The position numbers and the translations under genes are program-made. A stretch of DNA of 64,000 bases from WRAU01 sp964277385. GTDB taxonomy: Bacteria > Pseudomonadota > Alphaproteobacteria > WRAU01 > Hepatincolaceae. The notes beneath the pieces are model-generated. The model was given only the letters and a program-made list of their open reading frames with translations, was not told the DNA's origin and ran no database searches. Location of the stretch: contig OZ195520.1 of NCBI GenBank assembly GCA_964277385.1, positions 806,001 through 870,000 on the forward strand, given 5' to 3'. This document shows positions 35,820 through 44,472 of this stretch, piece after piece (positions within the stretch are counted from its first letter, which is position 1; each line of letters starts with the position of its first letter).

Positions 35820-36773
35820 ATGGCTTTAATAGATGAAATTATAGAAATAGATATAGACTTGGCAAGTATGAGCTCAAGTCCATTAGTTCATAGAACTTTT
35901 GCATGTTTCTTAAAAATTCAAGGAGGAGTAAATTCTATATTAATTAATCAATCAAATTTAGATGAAGAAATAGAGAATATCCATGAAGACCATCAAAGTG
36001 AAGTAAGAACATGGTTTAAAAGTGGTGGTTCATCATTAAGAGTTTACTCTAACAATGTAGAATATTTAGGAAAGTTAAAAGAAATAGAGGAATATAACTT
36101 GATATTTGCAGGTAACTTAGCAGCAGATCAATTAAAAATTCATAAATCTCTAAAAAAGGAACTTTTACTAGATAAGCACCTATTTTTTACAGTAGATAAG
36201 AGTTTTAATATAAAAGATTATCCAAAAGGTCGTGGAGTGCATGCAATGTTAAGCGATGAAAAAGTATCTACTTTAGAGATGTTTGAATATTTAGCACCAT
36301 ATACCAAAGTAGATTATTACCGTAAAAACAATTTTGAAACAAGTAAAATTGAAGGATTACCATTAAAAACATTATCGTTTTTAACATCTAATAATATCGG
36401 TAGTTTGGTTTATTTTTCAGAATTTAAGGAAAACAAATATTACAACATAGTAGATGTTGTAGGTTTTGGTTTAAACAGAAACTTTTTAATTAAAGACCTA
36501 GAATACAAAATTAAAAATAGAAGTTTAACGGCTCTAGCTAATGGTAATAAATATAACGATATGACCTTAGCGAAAATAGATAATGTGTCAGCATCTTGTT
36601 GTGATTTTTATGTAGATTTAGGAATGATAGAAAATTACACAACCAGTTATGTACCTAAATCAAAACAACAAACAGAAGATGTAGTGAATGGAATAGTAAG
36701 AGGCTTTAAAGTTAGTTATAAACCACTTGATGAAATTAAGAAAATACATATTAATTTGCAAGAAGAACTATAA
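35820..36773 (+). CDS. tail sheath protein (DUF3383-like)
   Basis: The 317-residue protein is placed and built like DUF3383 sheaths: HRTFACFLKIQGG near the start, TWFKSGGSSLRVYSNN, a central LIFAGNLAADQLKIHKS, and a C-terminal DVVNGIVRGFKVSYKPLDE strand. It implies a contractile tail. Family members usually have 350-500 residues, so this is short. A decoy start, ATG 35765 with an almost identical upstream of about 25 bp, opens a frame of only 8 codons (to 35791). Confidence 0.7.
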   Translation: MALIDEIIEIDIDLASMSSSPLVHRTFACFLKIQGGVNSILINQSNLDEEIENIHEDHQSEVRTWFKSGGSSLRVYSNNVEYLGKLKEIEEYNLIFAGNLAADQLKIHKSLKKELLLDKHLFFTVDKSFNIKDYPKGRGVHAMLSDEKVSTLEMFEYLAPYTKVDYYRKNNFETSKIEGLPLKTLSFLTSNNIGSLVYFSEFKENKYYNIVDVVGFGLNRNFLIKDLEYKIKNRSLTALANGNKYNDMTLAKIDNVSASCCDFYVDLGMIENYTTSYVPKSKQQTEDVVNGIVRGFKVSYKPLDEIKKIHINLQEEL

Positions 36774-36788
36774 ACAAGGAGATATTTA

Positions 36789-37190
36789 ATGATACACCCA
36801 AGCAATACCCTAATCATATGGGGAAGTTACACAATTAATGAGATGTTTAATGTTATAAGCATAGGTAAACCACCAAGTGAGAGTATTTACACCCAAAGAC
36901 AAGAAATTTTACCTAATGGAAAATCAAGGAAAATAGCTACAGTTAATTCAGAAAACGATTTTTCAATCACAGTAGACGGTGGAGTTGTTAACAGAGAAAA
37001 CTTTTTAAAAATGAAAGAATTATTTGAAGATGACTATACCAACAGAATGAGATTAGTTAATGCAACAACTGGAGAGGTACTTGTAGAGTATAAAAGCACA
37101 ATATTAGCTAACATTAACTTTTTAGAAAATATAGACGATGGTTCAGGAACCAACGCTATCTTAACATTTAATTGTATTAATGAGTTATAA
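36789..37190 (+). CDS. tail tube protein candidate
   Basis: The 133-residue beta-rich protein directly follows the sheath gene, the standard place of the tube. SENDFSITVDGGVVNRENFL and the closing GTNAILTFNC resemble tube subunits of the DUF3277 group in outline. RBS AAGGAG lies 9 bp before the ATG. Confidence 0.6.
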   Translation: MIHPSNTLIIWGSYTINEMFNVISIGKPPSESIYTQRQEILPNGKSRKIATVNSENDFSITVDGGVVNRENFLKMKELFEDDYTNRMRLVNATTGEVLVEYKSTILANINFLENIDDGSGTNAILTFNCINEL

Positions 37191-37196
37191 AGTGAA

Positions 37197-37457
37197 TTAT
37201 TTTAAAAAAACAAAAGCCATAAGCGTTGCTATAAAAGCACCTAAAACGGCAACATTAACAGTTATAAGAATATTAAATTTAATTCTTATTTCCTGTTTTA
37301 ACGAATTAATCTCAGATTTAATTTCAGTAATGTCGTTTTTTTGTTCAAGAACAAGTTTAGTAGATTCAGCCACCTCAACAGAGGCCTTTTCTGCTAAATC
37401 TTCCTCTACTCCTGCTTTTTTTAGAGCTTTATATAAGTTTGCTGAAATAATTGGCAT
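37197..37457 (-). CDS. antisense coiled-coil membrane protein, DUF1640/CCDC90-like
   Basis: The minus strand encodes 86 residues. It starts with an amphipathic segment (LYKALKKAGVEEDLAEKASVEVAE), followed by a heptad-rich coiled coil (DITEIKSEINSLKQEI) and ends in a membrane helix (ILITVNVAVLGAFIATLMAF). This is the layout of short DUF1640 proteins common in Alphaproteobacteria. ATG 37457 has GAGG 6-9 bp upstream. It lies head-on inside the rightward tail operon, between tube and chaperone genes, so it is probably expressed in the lysogen from its own promoter. The overlapping plus-strand frame is rejected. Confidence 0.7.
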   Translation of the reverse strand: MPIISANLYKALKKAGVEEDLAEKASVEVAESTKLVLEQKNDITEIKSEINSLKQEIRIKFNILITVNVAVLGAFIATLMAFVFLK

Positions 37458-37543
37458 TTTTAACCTCGTTAATTTATTGAATATATACAATATAGCTTTA
37501 AACCTTAATAAAATCAACTTAAACAAACTATTAGGAGTAAATC

Positions 37544-38089
37544 ATGCGTTTAGAATATCAACCTATTACTGCAAATAATATTGCAACATTTAATGCATAT
37601 GTAAATGCAGTTCGTTGTGACGGCTTTAGTAAGTTCGCAAATTATTATGCAAGCGAATTCCCTGCCCTCTTTAAGAATATAACAATATTTGAAAGTGAAC
37701 AATCTAGTTCGCAAGAAAGTTCGCAGGAAAATAATGCAAGCATTTTTAAAGAAGATAAAAGTAAACAAGAAAAAGGTAAAGACCTAAGTATTTCTTATAG
37801 TTCATTATTAATTCCGCAGTTGAGAACTGTGTATGAACAAGTAGTTAAGCATCGCGAACAAGAGTTCGCAGGTGTGTTCGTTGAGAAAGAAATAGAGTTC
37901 GCTAAGTTAAGCGAACTAGAAAAAATAAAATACTCTTTACTATTTAACTATGGAGATAAATTAGGTGGATACATAGCAATAGCTTCTTTAGATATACAAG
38001 AACTATTAAATATTTATAAATATTTTTTAGAACTAGAAGAAAAGAAAAGTAAAGAAATAGAAAAATCACTGAAGCAAATTAAAAAATAG
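37544..38089 (+). CDS. tail assembly chaperone candidate
   Basis: The 181-residue protein lies between the tube and the tape measure genes, where contractile phages encode chaperones. It has an N-terminal helical part, a Ser/Gln/Glu/Lys-rich middle (about 45-80) and a charged C-terminal helix. No slippery sequence for the usual frameshift is evident. The call rests on position. Confidence 0.45.
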   Translation: MRLEYQPITANNIATFNAYVNAVRCDGFSKFANYYASEFPALFKNITIFESEQSSSQESSQENNASIFKEDKSKQEKGKDLSISYSSLLIPQLRTVYEQVVKHREQEFAGVFVEKEIEFAKLSELEKIKYSLLFNYGDKLGGYIAIASLDIQELLNIYKYFLELEEKKSKEIEKSLKQIKK

Positions 38090-38096
38090 GTAACCA

Positions 38097-39101
38097 ATGC
38101 AAAGTATTAAAGTAGCTGAAATCTTTGCTGAGATGGGTATAAATTTAGACGAGAAGTCAGCACAAAGAGTATCAAAAAGGTTTGAGAAGCTAGGTAAAGA
38201 AAACGCAAAGAATGTATCAAAACCAATGATGAGTAAGGTAAAAGAAGTTGATAGTTCTATAAGATTTTTATCTAGAAGTATAAAAGGATTTATAGCCTTC
38301 AGAGTAGCGAAAGCTGGTTTTGATATGGTTGCTAATTCCATAAAAGGAATGAATGAGGAACTTAAAACAAGCATAGGCTTTACTTCATCAATAGAAGATA
38401 TAGGAGAGAGTTTAAAGCTTAGTTTTTTAGAAGCTCAGCAATTGAATTTATCAGGAATATTAGCAGGAATGGAAGGTGGTGCAAGCGAGTTAGAAGGAGC
38501 ATATAAAAACTTTTTATCAGGTTTAGAAGAGTTAAAAAAAGGAGAAGATAATGACAAAACCAATGTGTTACAAAGTGTTTTAGGTAAGTATTTAGATAAA
38601 GAAAGTAACTTTGAGTTATTTGGTAGATTAGTCTCTTCAAATAAGTATTTAGATAAAGAAACAGTTGCGAAAAATATAGAAGTTATTTTTGGAGCAACTA
38701 ACTCAAAAACAAAAGAATACCTATCAGGTGCAGGAGCAGATAATCTAAATGAAGCGTATAGAAAATATAGTAATAAACAAGAAAAATATAAGTATTATGT
38801 ACACCCCGAACAAAATAAAAATTTAGCGAATGCTTCTAAAGAAATTATTTTAAAAAATTATGAAAAAACTATAGAAGACATTAATAATCAAGATGTAGAA
38901 CGTAATAAAACTGTTGCTTTAAATGAAATAAAAGACAAGGAGAATATAGAAAAAATGACTGGATTTGTAGGAAATATTGCAACTGGTCTTTCTGAATGGA
39001 AAACTAAAGCTCTTGATTTTTATGCAAATAAAAGTTGGCTTTCTTCTTTCTTTGAAAAAAACCCTAGTAAATATACAAGTAAGGAAGAAAACAATGAATG
39101 A
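38097..39101 (+). CDS. short tail tape measure protein candidate
   Basis: The 334-residue helical protein begins with KVAEIFAEMGINLDEKSAQRV, as in tape measures of this phage group, and has one weakly hydrophobic stretch (RFLSRSIKGFIAFRVAKAGF). Tape measure length sets tail length at roughly 1.5 A per residue, so the tail would be near 50 nm. The last 8 bp overlap the next gene. Confidence 0.6.
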   Translation: MQSIKVAEIFAEMGINLDEKSAQRVSKRFEKLGKENAKNVSKPMMSKVKEVDSSIRFLSRSIKGFIAFRVAKAGFDMVANSIKGMNEELKTSIGFTSSIEDIGESLKLSFLEAQQLNLSGILAGMEGGASELEGAYKNFLSGLEELKKGEDNDKTNVLQSVLGKYLDKESNFELFGRLVSSNKYLDKETVAKNIEVIFGATNSKTKEYLSGAGADNLNEAYRKYSNKQEKYKYYVHPEQNKNLANASKEIILKNYEKTIEDINNQDVERNKTVALNEIKDKENIEKMTGFVGNIATGLSEWKTKALDFYANKSWLSSFFEKNPSKYTSKEENNE

Positions 39102-39594
39102 AACATTATTTGAAGCCTTTTTATACACGGCGTTGACACCAAAGTTTGATAGCCTGCTAGATGTTATAAAAATAGAGATACCCGAAGAAGAATATAACGG
39201 TTCAAGTAACATAACACAATACGCAATGCCTTTTGGTTTAAGTAGCGACTTTGTAGATAATAATCCTATGGTTATAAAAATTAATAACTGTTGCATGAAA
39301 AATACTAAAGGGTTAATACACGGTAATTTAGAAGTAAATATATTTAAAATACTAGAACTACAACAGAAACTTGTACCGATATTTTTAAAAACCAGTGGTT
39401 TTAACGGAATGGTATATATGAGAAATTGGAATGTAAAAAGGCAAGGAATAGAAAGCACCTTTAATGCCGAGTTTGTAACAACAACAATACTAAAACCTTT
39501 TGAAGAGCTTAACTTTCAAGCAACTCAAGGAGTTACCGCCTCTGTTCCAAGTTCAAGTATAAAATCAGATAGCGTAAACATTGTAGGAAAATAA
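39094..39594 (+). CDS. baseplate/tail protein of unknown role
   Basis: The 166-residue protein starts at ATG 39094, overlapping the tape measure stop; AAGGAAG lies upstream. A longer frame that opens at 38977 lies inside the previous gene and is not used. The protein is mixed alpha/beta, with NNCCMKNTKGLIHGNLEVNIFK and a Thr/Ser-rich tail. Genes at this place in related phages act at the tail tip. Confidence 0.5.
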   Translation: MNETLFEAFLYTALTPKFDSLLDVIKIEIPEEEYNGSSNITQYAMPFGLSSDFVDNNPMVIKINNCCMKNTKGLIHGNLEVNIFKILELQQKLVPIFLKTSGFNGMVYMRNWNVKRQGIESTFNAEFVTTTILKPFEELNFQATQGVTASVPSSSIKSDSVNIVGK

Positions 39595-39595
39595 A

Positions 39596-39910
39596 ATGCA
39601 AGTAACTTTATACAATTTCAATAACTTAGCTATAGATTTTAGTAGCAATTATTTTGTTAACCTAGAGTTTAGCTTTAAAGACAATATTTATAAATTTAAA
39701 GTAACTAAAAATAATAATGATGAGCTTTTACTGTACTGCAAAGATCATTTTGTTATAAGTGACCTAAAACCTAATGTGTTTTACAAGGGTAAAGATTTTT
39801 ATATAGCTTTTGTGGTAGAAGATTTTATTACAAAAGGTTTTATAGATGATAAAGATTTAGATGAAACAACAATTTTCAACAAATATAAACTAGGAGTATT
39901 TTATGATTAA
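39596..39910 (+). CDS. small tail protein, unknown
   Basis: The 104-residue beta-rich acidic protein has no recognised family. It lies in the baseplate gene cluster. Its start is 2 bp after the previous stop and its end overlaps the next gene by 8 bp. Confidence 0.5.
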   Translation: MQVTLYNFNNLAIDFSSNYFVNLEFSFKDNIYKFKVTKNNNDELLLYCKDHFVISDLKPNVFYKGKDFYIAFVVEDFITKGFIDDKDLDETTIFNKYKLGVFYD

Positions 39911-40754
39911 CCCACTAGATAAACCTTTTGATTTAAAAATCAATGGGAAGTCTTTTAAATTAGATTTTGAATGTATTTTATATCAAAATAGACAAAAACC
40001 ATTAACCTTAAAAGTTGCATTATTTAATACTTATCTACAAAAAATACAAAATTGTAGCTTAGAAGTAGCCGGTGTTGAAGTGTTTAAATCCATGGAGAAT
40101 ATAGAAAATCCAACAACTAAAGATGAAAAAGACAACGATGGTATTGTTGAATTAACCCTAAATGTAGGAGAAATAACAAGAGAACTTAATTTTAAAGCTA
40201 TAGGTGTCCACCCAGAACTTGAACTTATAAATAATCATAAAGGTATTACCAACTCTAATATTACTAAACTAAATAAACAATCTAAAATATTCCCTTCTGA
40301 ATTTAATAAATTAGGTTCTTTAGATAAAATAAAAAAAATCTTCAAAGATAATAAAAAAGATTTTTTAACTTATTACGTTCAAAGTAAAAAAGTAATGTTT
40401 ATACCTAGAGATTATAAATCTAATAATATTAATGAAATTAAAGCAAATACAAGCAAATTCAGAATATTCAACGTTGAACAAAATTTAGATAAAGATCTAT
40501 TATTGCTAAAAGGTATTCCGTACTTTTTATTAGAAGTAGGAAGCCAAATTAAATATAAAAGCAGAGATTTAAAACAACAAAATAATCAATACAGTAATAT
40601 TTTTGCAACAAAAGATACAGAAAAAACTTACATAGTAGATAGTATAGAAATGACTGTCTCTACAAGAAAAGGTGTACAAGCAGAGTATAAATGTAAAACA
40701 TTAGAGGTAATTAAAAGGGAGATAGATAATGCAAATAACCAAAGGAATTCGTAA
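39903..40754 (+). CDS. baseplate hub-like protein
   Basis: The 283-residue protein ends with a beta domain (GIPYFLLEVGSQIKYKSRDL, then EKTYIVDSIEMTVSTRKGVQAEYKCKTLEV) that fits the last domain of gpD/gp27-type hubs. These proteins join tube and spike. The first 200 residues are not recognisable. It overlaps the neighbours on both sides. Confidence 0.45.
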   Translation: MINPLDKPFDLKINGKSFKLDFECILYQNRQKPLTLKVALFNTYLQKIQNCSLEVAGVEVFKSMENIENPTTKDEKDNDGIVELTLNVGEITRELNFKAIGVHPELELINNHKGITNSNITKLNKQSKIFPSEFNKLGSLDKIKKIFKDNKKDFLTYYVQSKKVMFIPRDYKSNNINEIKANTSKFRIFNVEQNLDKDLLLLKGIPYFLLEVGSQIKYKSRDLKQQNNQYSNIFATKDTEKTYIVDSIEMTVSTRKGVQAEYKCKTLEVIKREIDNANNQRNS

Positions 40755-41064
40755 AGGTAATGTAGTAGAAGTAGAAAAAATAGAGTTTGAAGATATTAAT
40801 TTCTTAAACGAAATTAATAAAAAAGAAGTAGAAGGATTGTTACTAAATTCAAATAATGAAGATTTATATTTTATAGAAAATAATAACTATTATATAGAAT
40901 TACAATCTACACTAGAACAGTTAAAAGAGTTCTTAAATGTTTTTGCTAATTCTCAACCAATAGGGAATGGAGCCATGGGTCCAGTATTACCCGACCCTGC
41001 CCTTGTGCAAAGTGCTAACCTATTGAACCTAGAAATAGATAAATTAATAAAGAAAATACCTTAA
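40729..41064 (+). CDS. baseplate-region protein, unknown
   Basis: The 111-residue protein has a beta-like first half, a helix, a Gly/Pro turn (NGAMGPVLPDP) and a last helix. It overlaps the hub gene by 26 bp. No catalytic or spike motif is seen. A role as baseplate spike or initiator is possible from place alone. Confidence 0.45.
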   Translation: MQITKGIRKGNVVEVEKIEFEDINFLNEINKKEVEGLLLNSNNEDLYFIENNNYYIELQSTLEQLKEFLNVFANSQPIGNGAMGPVLPDPALVQSANLLNLEIDKLIKKIP

Positions 41065-41074
41065 GAGTAAAAAA

Positions 41075-41368
41075 ATGGATTTATATACAGATAATAACGA
41101 TAATTTTAATTTCAAAGGCAGTAAAGCTAAAGATATATCTATGTTAAAAACAGAAATACATCCAATAATAGCGCTAAGAAACTATTTGCGTAAGAACAAA
41201 TACGAATTATTAATTAATAACAATAATGCAAGTAATATTTATAATATTGTTATAAATAAAGCGCTAGAACTTAATCTAAATCCTAATTCTTTAATTTTAG
41301 ATAGAAACAGTTTAATAAATGGTGAGTTTGACCTAAAAGTTAAAATAACACCTAAAGAAAAGGAATAA
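41075..41368 (+). CDS. baseplate wedge protein candidate (gpW/gp25-like position)
   Basis: The 97-residue protein precedes the gpJ-like gene, the usual place of the gp25/gpW lysozyme-fold wedge protein. The pattern of a helix (HPIIALRNYLRKNKYELL) and a closing strand (FDLKVKITPK) is compatible. No conserved motif proves it. Confidence 0.45.
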   Translation: MDLYTDNNDNFNFKGSKAKDISMLKTEIHPIIALRNYLRKNKYELLINNNNASNIYNIVINKALELNLNPNSLILDRNSLINGEFDLKVKITPKEKE

Positions 41369-41374
41369 ACTATT

Positions 41375-42226
41375 ATGTTAAACAATACACAAACAAATAT
41401 TTTAAAGCAATTTAAAGAAACATTAAGCGACAATAGGTCTGATTTAATAGAAGCGGTTTATGTTAATTTAGAAAGTAAATTTAAAACAGTATTAACTAGA
41501 GAAGAAGATAGCAATGTGCATATTTTTATAAGCACAATGGTAGATAATATTTTAGCAGGCAAGCTAGAGTTTATAGAGTTTATAGATAACATAAATAAAT
41601 TTTTTGATAGTAATAAATTTGATGGTTACAACAGTGGAACCTATTCAGGACTTCGTCAAGCAATGTTAGATTTAAGTTATGTAAAAGATGCCAAGTTTTC
41701 AGTAATGGAAGCAGGAGTTATAGCGATAATTTTGAATCTAAATGATGAAACTATAATAGAAGATAGAAAAACAGAAATAGCCACACAAATACATAAATAT
41801 TTAAGCATAGGAATAATAACCGATACTCCAATTGAAACAAGCAAAATAAGTGCAGAAATAAATGCAAGTACAGGTCAATCATTAATTTATAACTTTTGTG
41901 AATGTATAAAAAGAAAGTTTAATTTTGATGTAAAGTATTTTGTAGATTATCAACAAAACTCAAGAGAGTTTGATGTAGAAGAAGGAATAAAAGAAGACAT
42001 TTTAAGGATTTATAACGAAAAATATAACTTTATTGGTAAAAACTTCAACGTTCAAGATTTTTATTCCATATCAAAAACGATGAAGGGAATAAAAAGACTA
42101 GATATAACTTTAAATGAATTGAATGAAAAAGACGAGATAATAAACACATTTAAAGATTGTGATATAGCAATGAAAGACTGGGAATTACTTGAAATTAATG
42201 AAATTAAATTAACACAAGAAAACTAG
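41375..42226 (+). CDS. baseplate J-like protein
   Basis: The 283-residue protein shows the baseplate J outline. The segment DGYNSGTYSGLRQAMLDLSY VKDAKF, a strand of aliphatic residues (GVIAIILNL), and DRKTEIATQIHKYLSIGIIT are arranged as in gpJ. Such proteins form the wedge that triggers sheath contraction. It is shorter than typical gpJ (about 300-400). Confidence 0.65.
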   Translation: MLNNTQTNILKQFKETLSDNRSDLIEAVYVNLESKFKTVLTREEDSNVHIFISTMVDNILAGKLEFIEFIDNINKFFDSNKFDGYNSGTYSGLRQAMLDLSYVKDAKFSVMEAGVIAIILNLNDETIIEDRKTEIATQIHKYLSIGIITDTPIETSKISAEINASTGQSLIYNFCECIKRKFNFDVKYFVDYQQNSREFDVEEGIKEDILRIYNEKYNFIGKNFNVQDFYSISKTMKGIKRLDITLNELNEKDEIINTFKDCDIAMKDWELLEINEIKLTQEN

Positions 42227-42246
42227 TAAAGGGAATACTAAGAAAA

Positions 42247-42864
42247 ATGAAATACACAAGTGATAGTTTTTTAAAACAAGATAGCGACTTTAAATACATA
42301 TTATACATGATGGAAGATTTTAATAAGCATGTATGTATTAATTCTATTAAAGAATATTCAGGTAGTATAGAGAATATAGATGGTAATTTTTTACCCTTAG
42401 CATTAAAAGCAATGGACTTATCTAATATTGTATTTTTTTTAAATGATGGAAAGACTTTTTTTGATAATTTTCGTTTAATAAGCACGTATGATGGTTTTGT
42501 AGGAATTTTAAAAAGTTTATTTTTAAGTGAAGAGATAGAAATAATAAATAAAAGTGGTGGTGTAATAGATATAATACTAACCAATAAAAACGAAAGTTTA
42601 ATAAGTAATTACATAGATATGCAAAAAGCATTATATCAAGACAATTCTAATTTTTATTTAGGATTTAAAAGTGATACCAGTAGTTCTTTAGAGAACTTTT
42701 TCAAGATATTTTTACAAAAGTTTTTACCCACTGGAGTAGTTTTAAACTCAATAAAAATAAATAGCTTTAATAAATTATTACGACAATTAAAAAGTAGAAG
42801 CAACAGCACAAATAAAAATAAAAGACCAACAAAAAAAGTAAAGGAGAAAAAAAATGGGAAATAA
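42247..42864 (+). CDS. baseplate/tail-fibre connector (gpI or DUF2612-like position)
   Basis: The 205-residue protein follows the gpJ-like gene, where gpI or DUF2612 proteins lie. It has a helical N-terminus, a central IVDIILTNKNE-like strand region and a strongly basic C-terminal tail of about 40 residues rich in Lys, Arg and Asn. It overlaps the fibre gene by 11 bp. Confidence 0.5.
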   Translation: MKYTSDSFLKQDSDFKYILYMMEDFNKHVCINSIKEYSGSIENIDGNFLPLALKAMDLSNIVFFLNDGKTFFDNFRLISTYDGFVGILKSLFLSEEIEIINKSGGVIDIILTNKNESLISNYIDMQKALYQDNSNFYLGFKSDTSSSLENFFKIFLQKFLPTGVVLNSIKINSFNKLLRQLKSRSNSTNKNKRPTKKVKEKKNGK

Positions 42865-43561
42865 ATATTTAGCAGAGAACGAAAGTATACAAGGAGTTAT
42901 GTTAAAAGATAAAAGTTTTATCTTAACAAAAACTAACGGTCTAGATTATAAAGCCAGCTACAATGTACTATTATTGCAAATAGAAAAAGATATGGTTTAT
43001 AGGCAATTTTTAAGAGATGTAGGTGAAGATTTTAAAATTATATTACATAACAAAAATAGAGATGAACCTAAAATAAAAGATGACATGTTTGAATATGTAC
43101 TATGCAATGGTCAAGAAGGTAGTAAATCAGAATATCCTGAATACTGTAATAAGTTTGATATAAGTTCTGAGAGTTTTAAATTTCCAGATATAAAAGATGG
43201 TTATTTAGTAAGTAATCGAATAGGAAGTGGTATTGCTAATGGTACTTATTTACTAGATAGTATAAAATCTCATGTTCATAACATGGAACATGATCATGAC
43301 ATAAATCACGACCATGATATGTCACATCAACACACCTATGCGACAAGAAATGGAAGTGGAGGAGAATCAAAAAGTAGTTCTCATGTTTGGGGAGGTCATC
43401 GTGCAGAGTGGACTGGAAATGGTAGAGATAGAACAGGAGAAAGCTCAATAGATCGTAGCGGAGAAAGCTCAAGAGCACATACAGAAGCAGTTGGAGAATT
43501 AGAAACAGCAGGACGTAGAACCACAGTACAAATATATATAAAAGCAAAGTTTTTAGGATAG
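42854..43561 (+). CDS. tail fibre with histidine-rich tip region
   Basis: The 235-residue protein ends in a region of repeated His (HVHNMEHDHDINHDHD and more) followed by Gly/Ser-rich repeats and a closing GRRTTVQIYIKAKFLG. His-X-His motifs in fibre tips of other phages bind metal and lock the trimer, and the last strand matches collar-type fibre ends. It is the only fibre candidate and probably decides host binding. No separate chaperone gene follows. Confidence 0.7.
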   Translation: MGNKYLAENESIQGVMLKDKSFILTKTNGLDYKASYNVLLLQIEKDMVYRQFLRDVGEDFKIILHNKNRDEPKIKDDMFEYVLCNGQEGSKSEYPEYCNKFDISSESFKFPDIKDGYLVSNRIGSGIANGTYLLDSIKSHVHNMEHDHDINHDHDMSHQHTYATRNGSGGESKSSSHVWGGHRAEWTGNGRDRTGESSIDRSGESSRAHTEAVGELETAGRRTTVQIYIKAKFLG

Positions 43562-43577
43562 AAATAAGGGAGAGAAA

Positions 43578-43946
43578 ATGATAAACATAATATTAAATAT
43601 AATAAAACCTTTTTTAAATTTAGGAACAAGTATTGCAAAAACAAGATTAATAAACAAACACACTCCCAAAGGTATAGGTTTACTGGTAACTTTTGGTGTA
43701 GCTTTTGGTTATTTAGATAAAGAAAAAGCTAACTTAATAATGTTACTACTAGCGAACGTAACCTGGTCAGATGTATACATATTAGCACTTAATTTAGGAG
43801 TATTATATATTGGTTATAGATCATTAAAACTCTTAGTAAGAGCATCAGATTGCGTATTTGAGGAGAAAATAAGAAATAAATTAATTCATAATAAAAAAGA
43901 AGAAAATCAAAAAGAAACAAATATTGAAGATAATAAAGAAAAATAA
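43578..43946 (+). CDS. putative holin
   Basis: The 122-residue protein has two membrane helices (GIGLLVTFGVAFGYL and ILALNLGVLYIGYRSL) and a charged, hydrophilic C-terminus, the form of a small holin. It is the last gene of the late operon. It would open the inner membrane for the amidase encoded at the operon start. A weak hairpin with T-run (AAAAAG/CTTTTT near 43965-43980) follows. Confidence 0.6.
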   Translation: MINIILNIIKPFLNLGTSIAKTRLINKHTPKGIGLLVTFGVAFGYLDKEKANLIMLLLANVTWSDVYILALNLGVLYIGYRSLKLLVRASDCVFEEKIRNKLIHNKKEENQKETNIEDNKEK

Positions 43947-44050
43947 ATCATACAAAAAAAGTACAAAAAGCAGCTTTTTTGTTGATGATATAAAATATTA
44001 TTGCTATCTTAAATAGAGGTATTAAAATAAAAATAGAATTTGAGGTTGTA

Positions 44051-44353
44051 ATGAAAAAAATAATATTTTTCTTTGTAATAACAATATTTAGCTTTAATGT
44101 TTATGCTGATACTACCCTAATATGTGATGCTTATGATCAAGGTATGCATCATTTTAAAGCAACCATAGAACATGATTCTGAGTTAGATCATTATAAAATA
44201 TCTCTCAGAGATAAAATTTATTTCTTTGATGAAAGAGGTAGAGATGGATATTATTATGCTGGAAATAGAAGGACTTATTATCCTTCAGATGGATCTCTTC
44301 ATTTTATGAGTAACCCTGATTATTCTTTTGAAAATTGTAAGAAAAAGAAATAG
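44051..44353 (+). CDS. array protein 1, type A, exported two-Cys protein
   Basis: The 100-residue precursor has a 19-residue signal peptide ending FNVYA. The mature part of about 81 residues has exactly two Cys, one in LICDAYD near the N-terminus and one in FENCKKKK at the end, so one disulfide can close the chain. The core TIEHDSELDHYKISLRDKIYF looks beta-rich. The end is variant SDGSLHFMSNPDYSF. Function is unknown. A small periplasmic beta-barrel like MliC-type lysozyme inhibitors has a similar size, Cys placement and strand pattern. Confidence 0.85.
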   Translation: MKKIIFFFVITIFSFNVYADTTLICDAYDQGMHHFKATIEHDSELDHYKISLRDKIYFFDERGRDGYYYAGNRRTYYPSDGSLHFMSNPDYSFENCKKKK

Positions 44354-44472
44354 TTTTATTTTCTTAAATGTTTTTTGTTTTCTTAAATAATGCCCCTTTT
44401 TTGTTGCTGAAATAAACTATTATTGCTATCTTAAATAGAGGTATTAAAATAAAAATAAAATTTGAGGTTGTA

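Noticed and set aside
37180..37578. 132-codon plus-strand frame overlapping the antisense gene
   Set aside because: The minus strand has the better ribosome binding site, heptads and a membrane helix. The plus frame reads as the complement of that pattern and overlaps the next gene.
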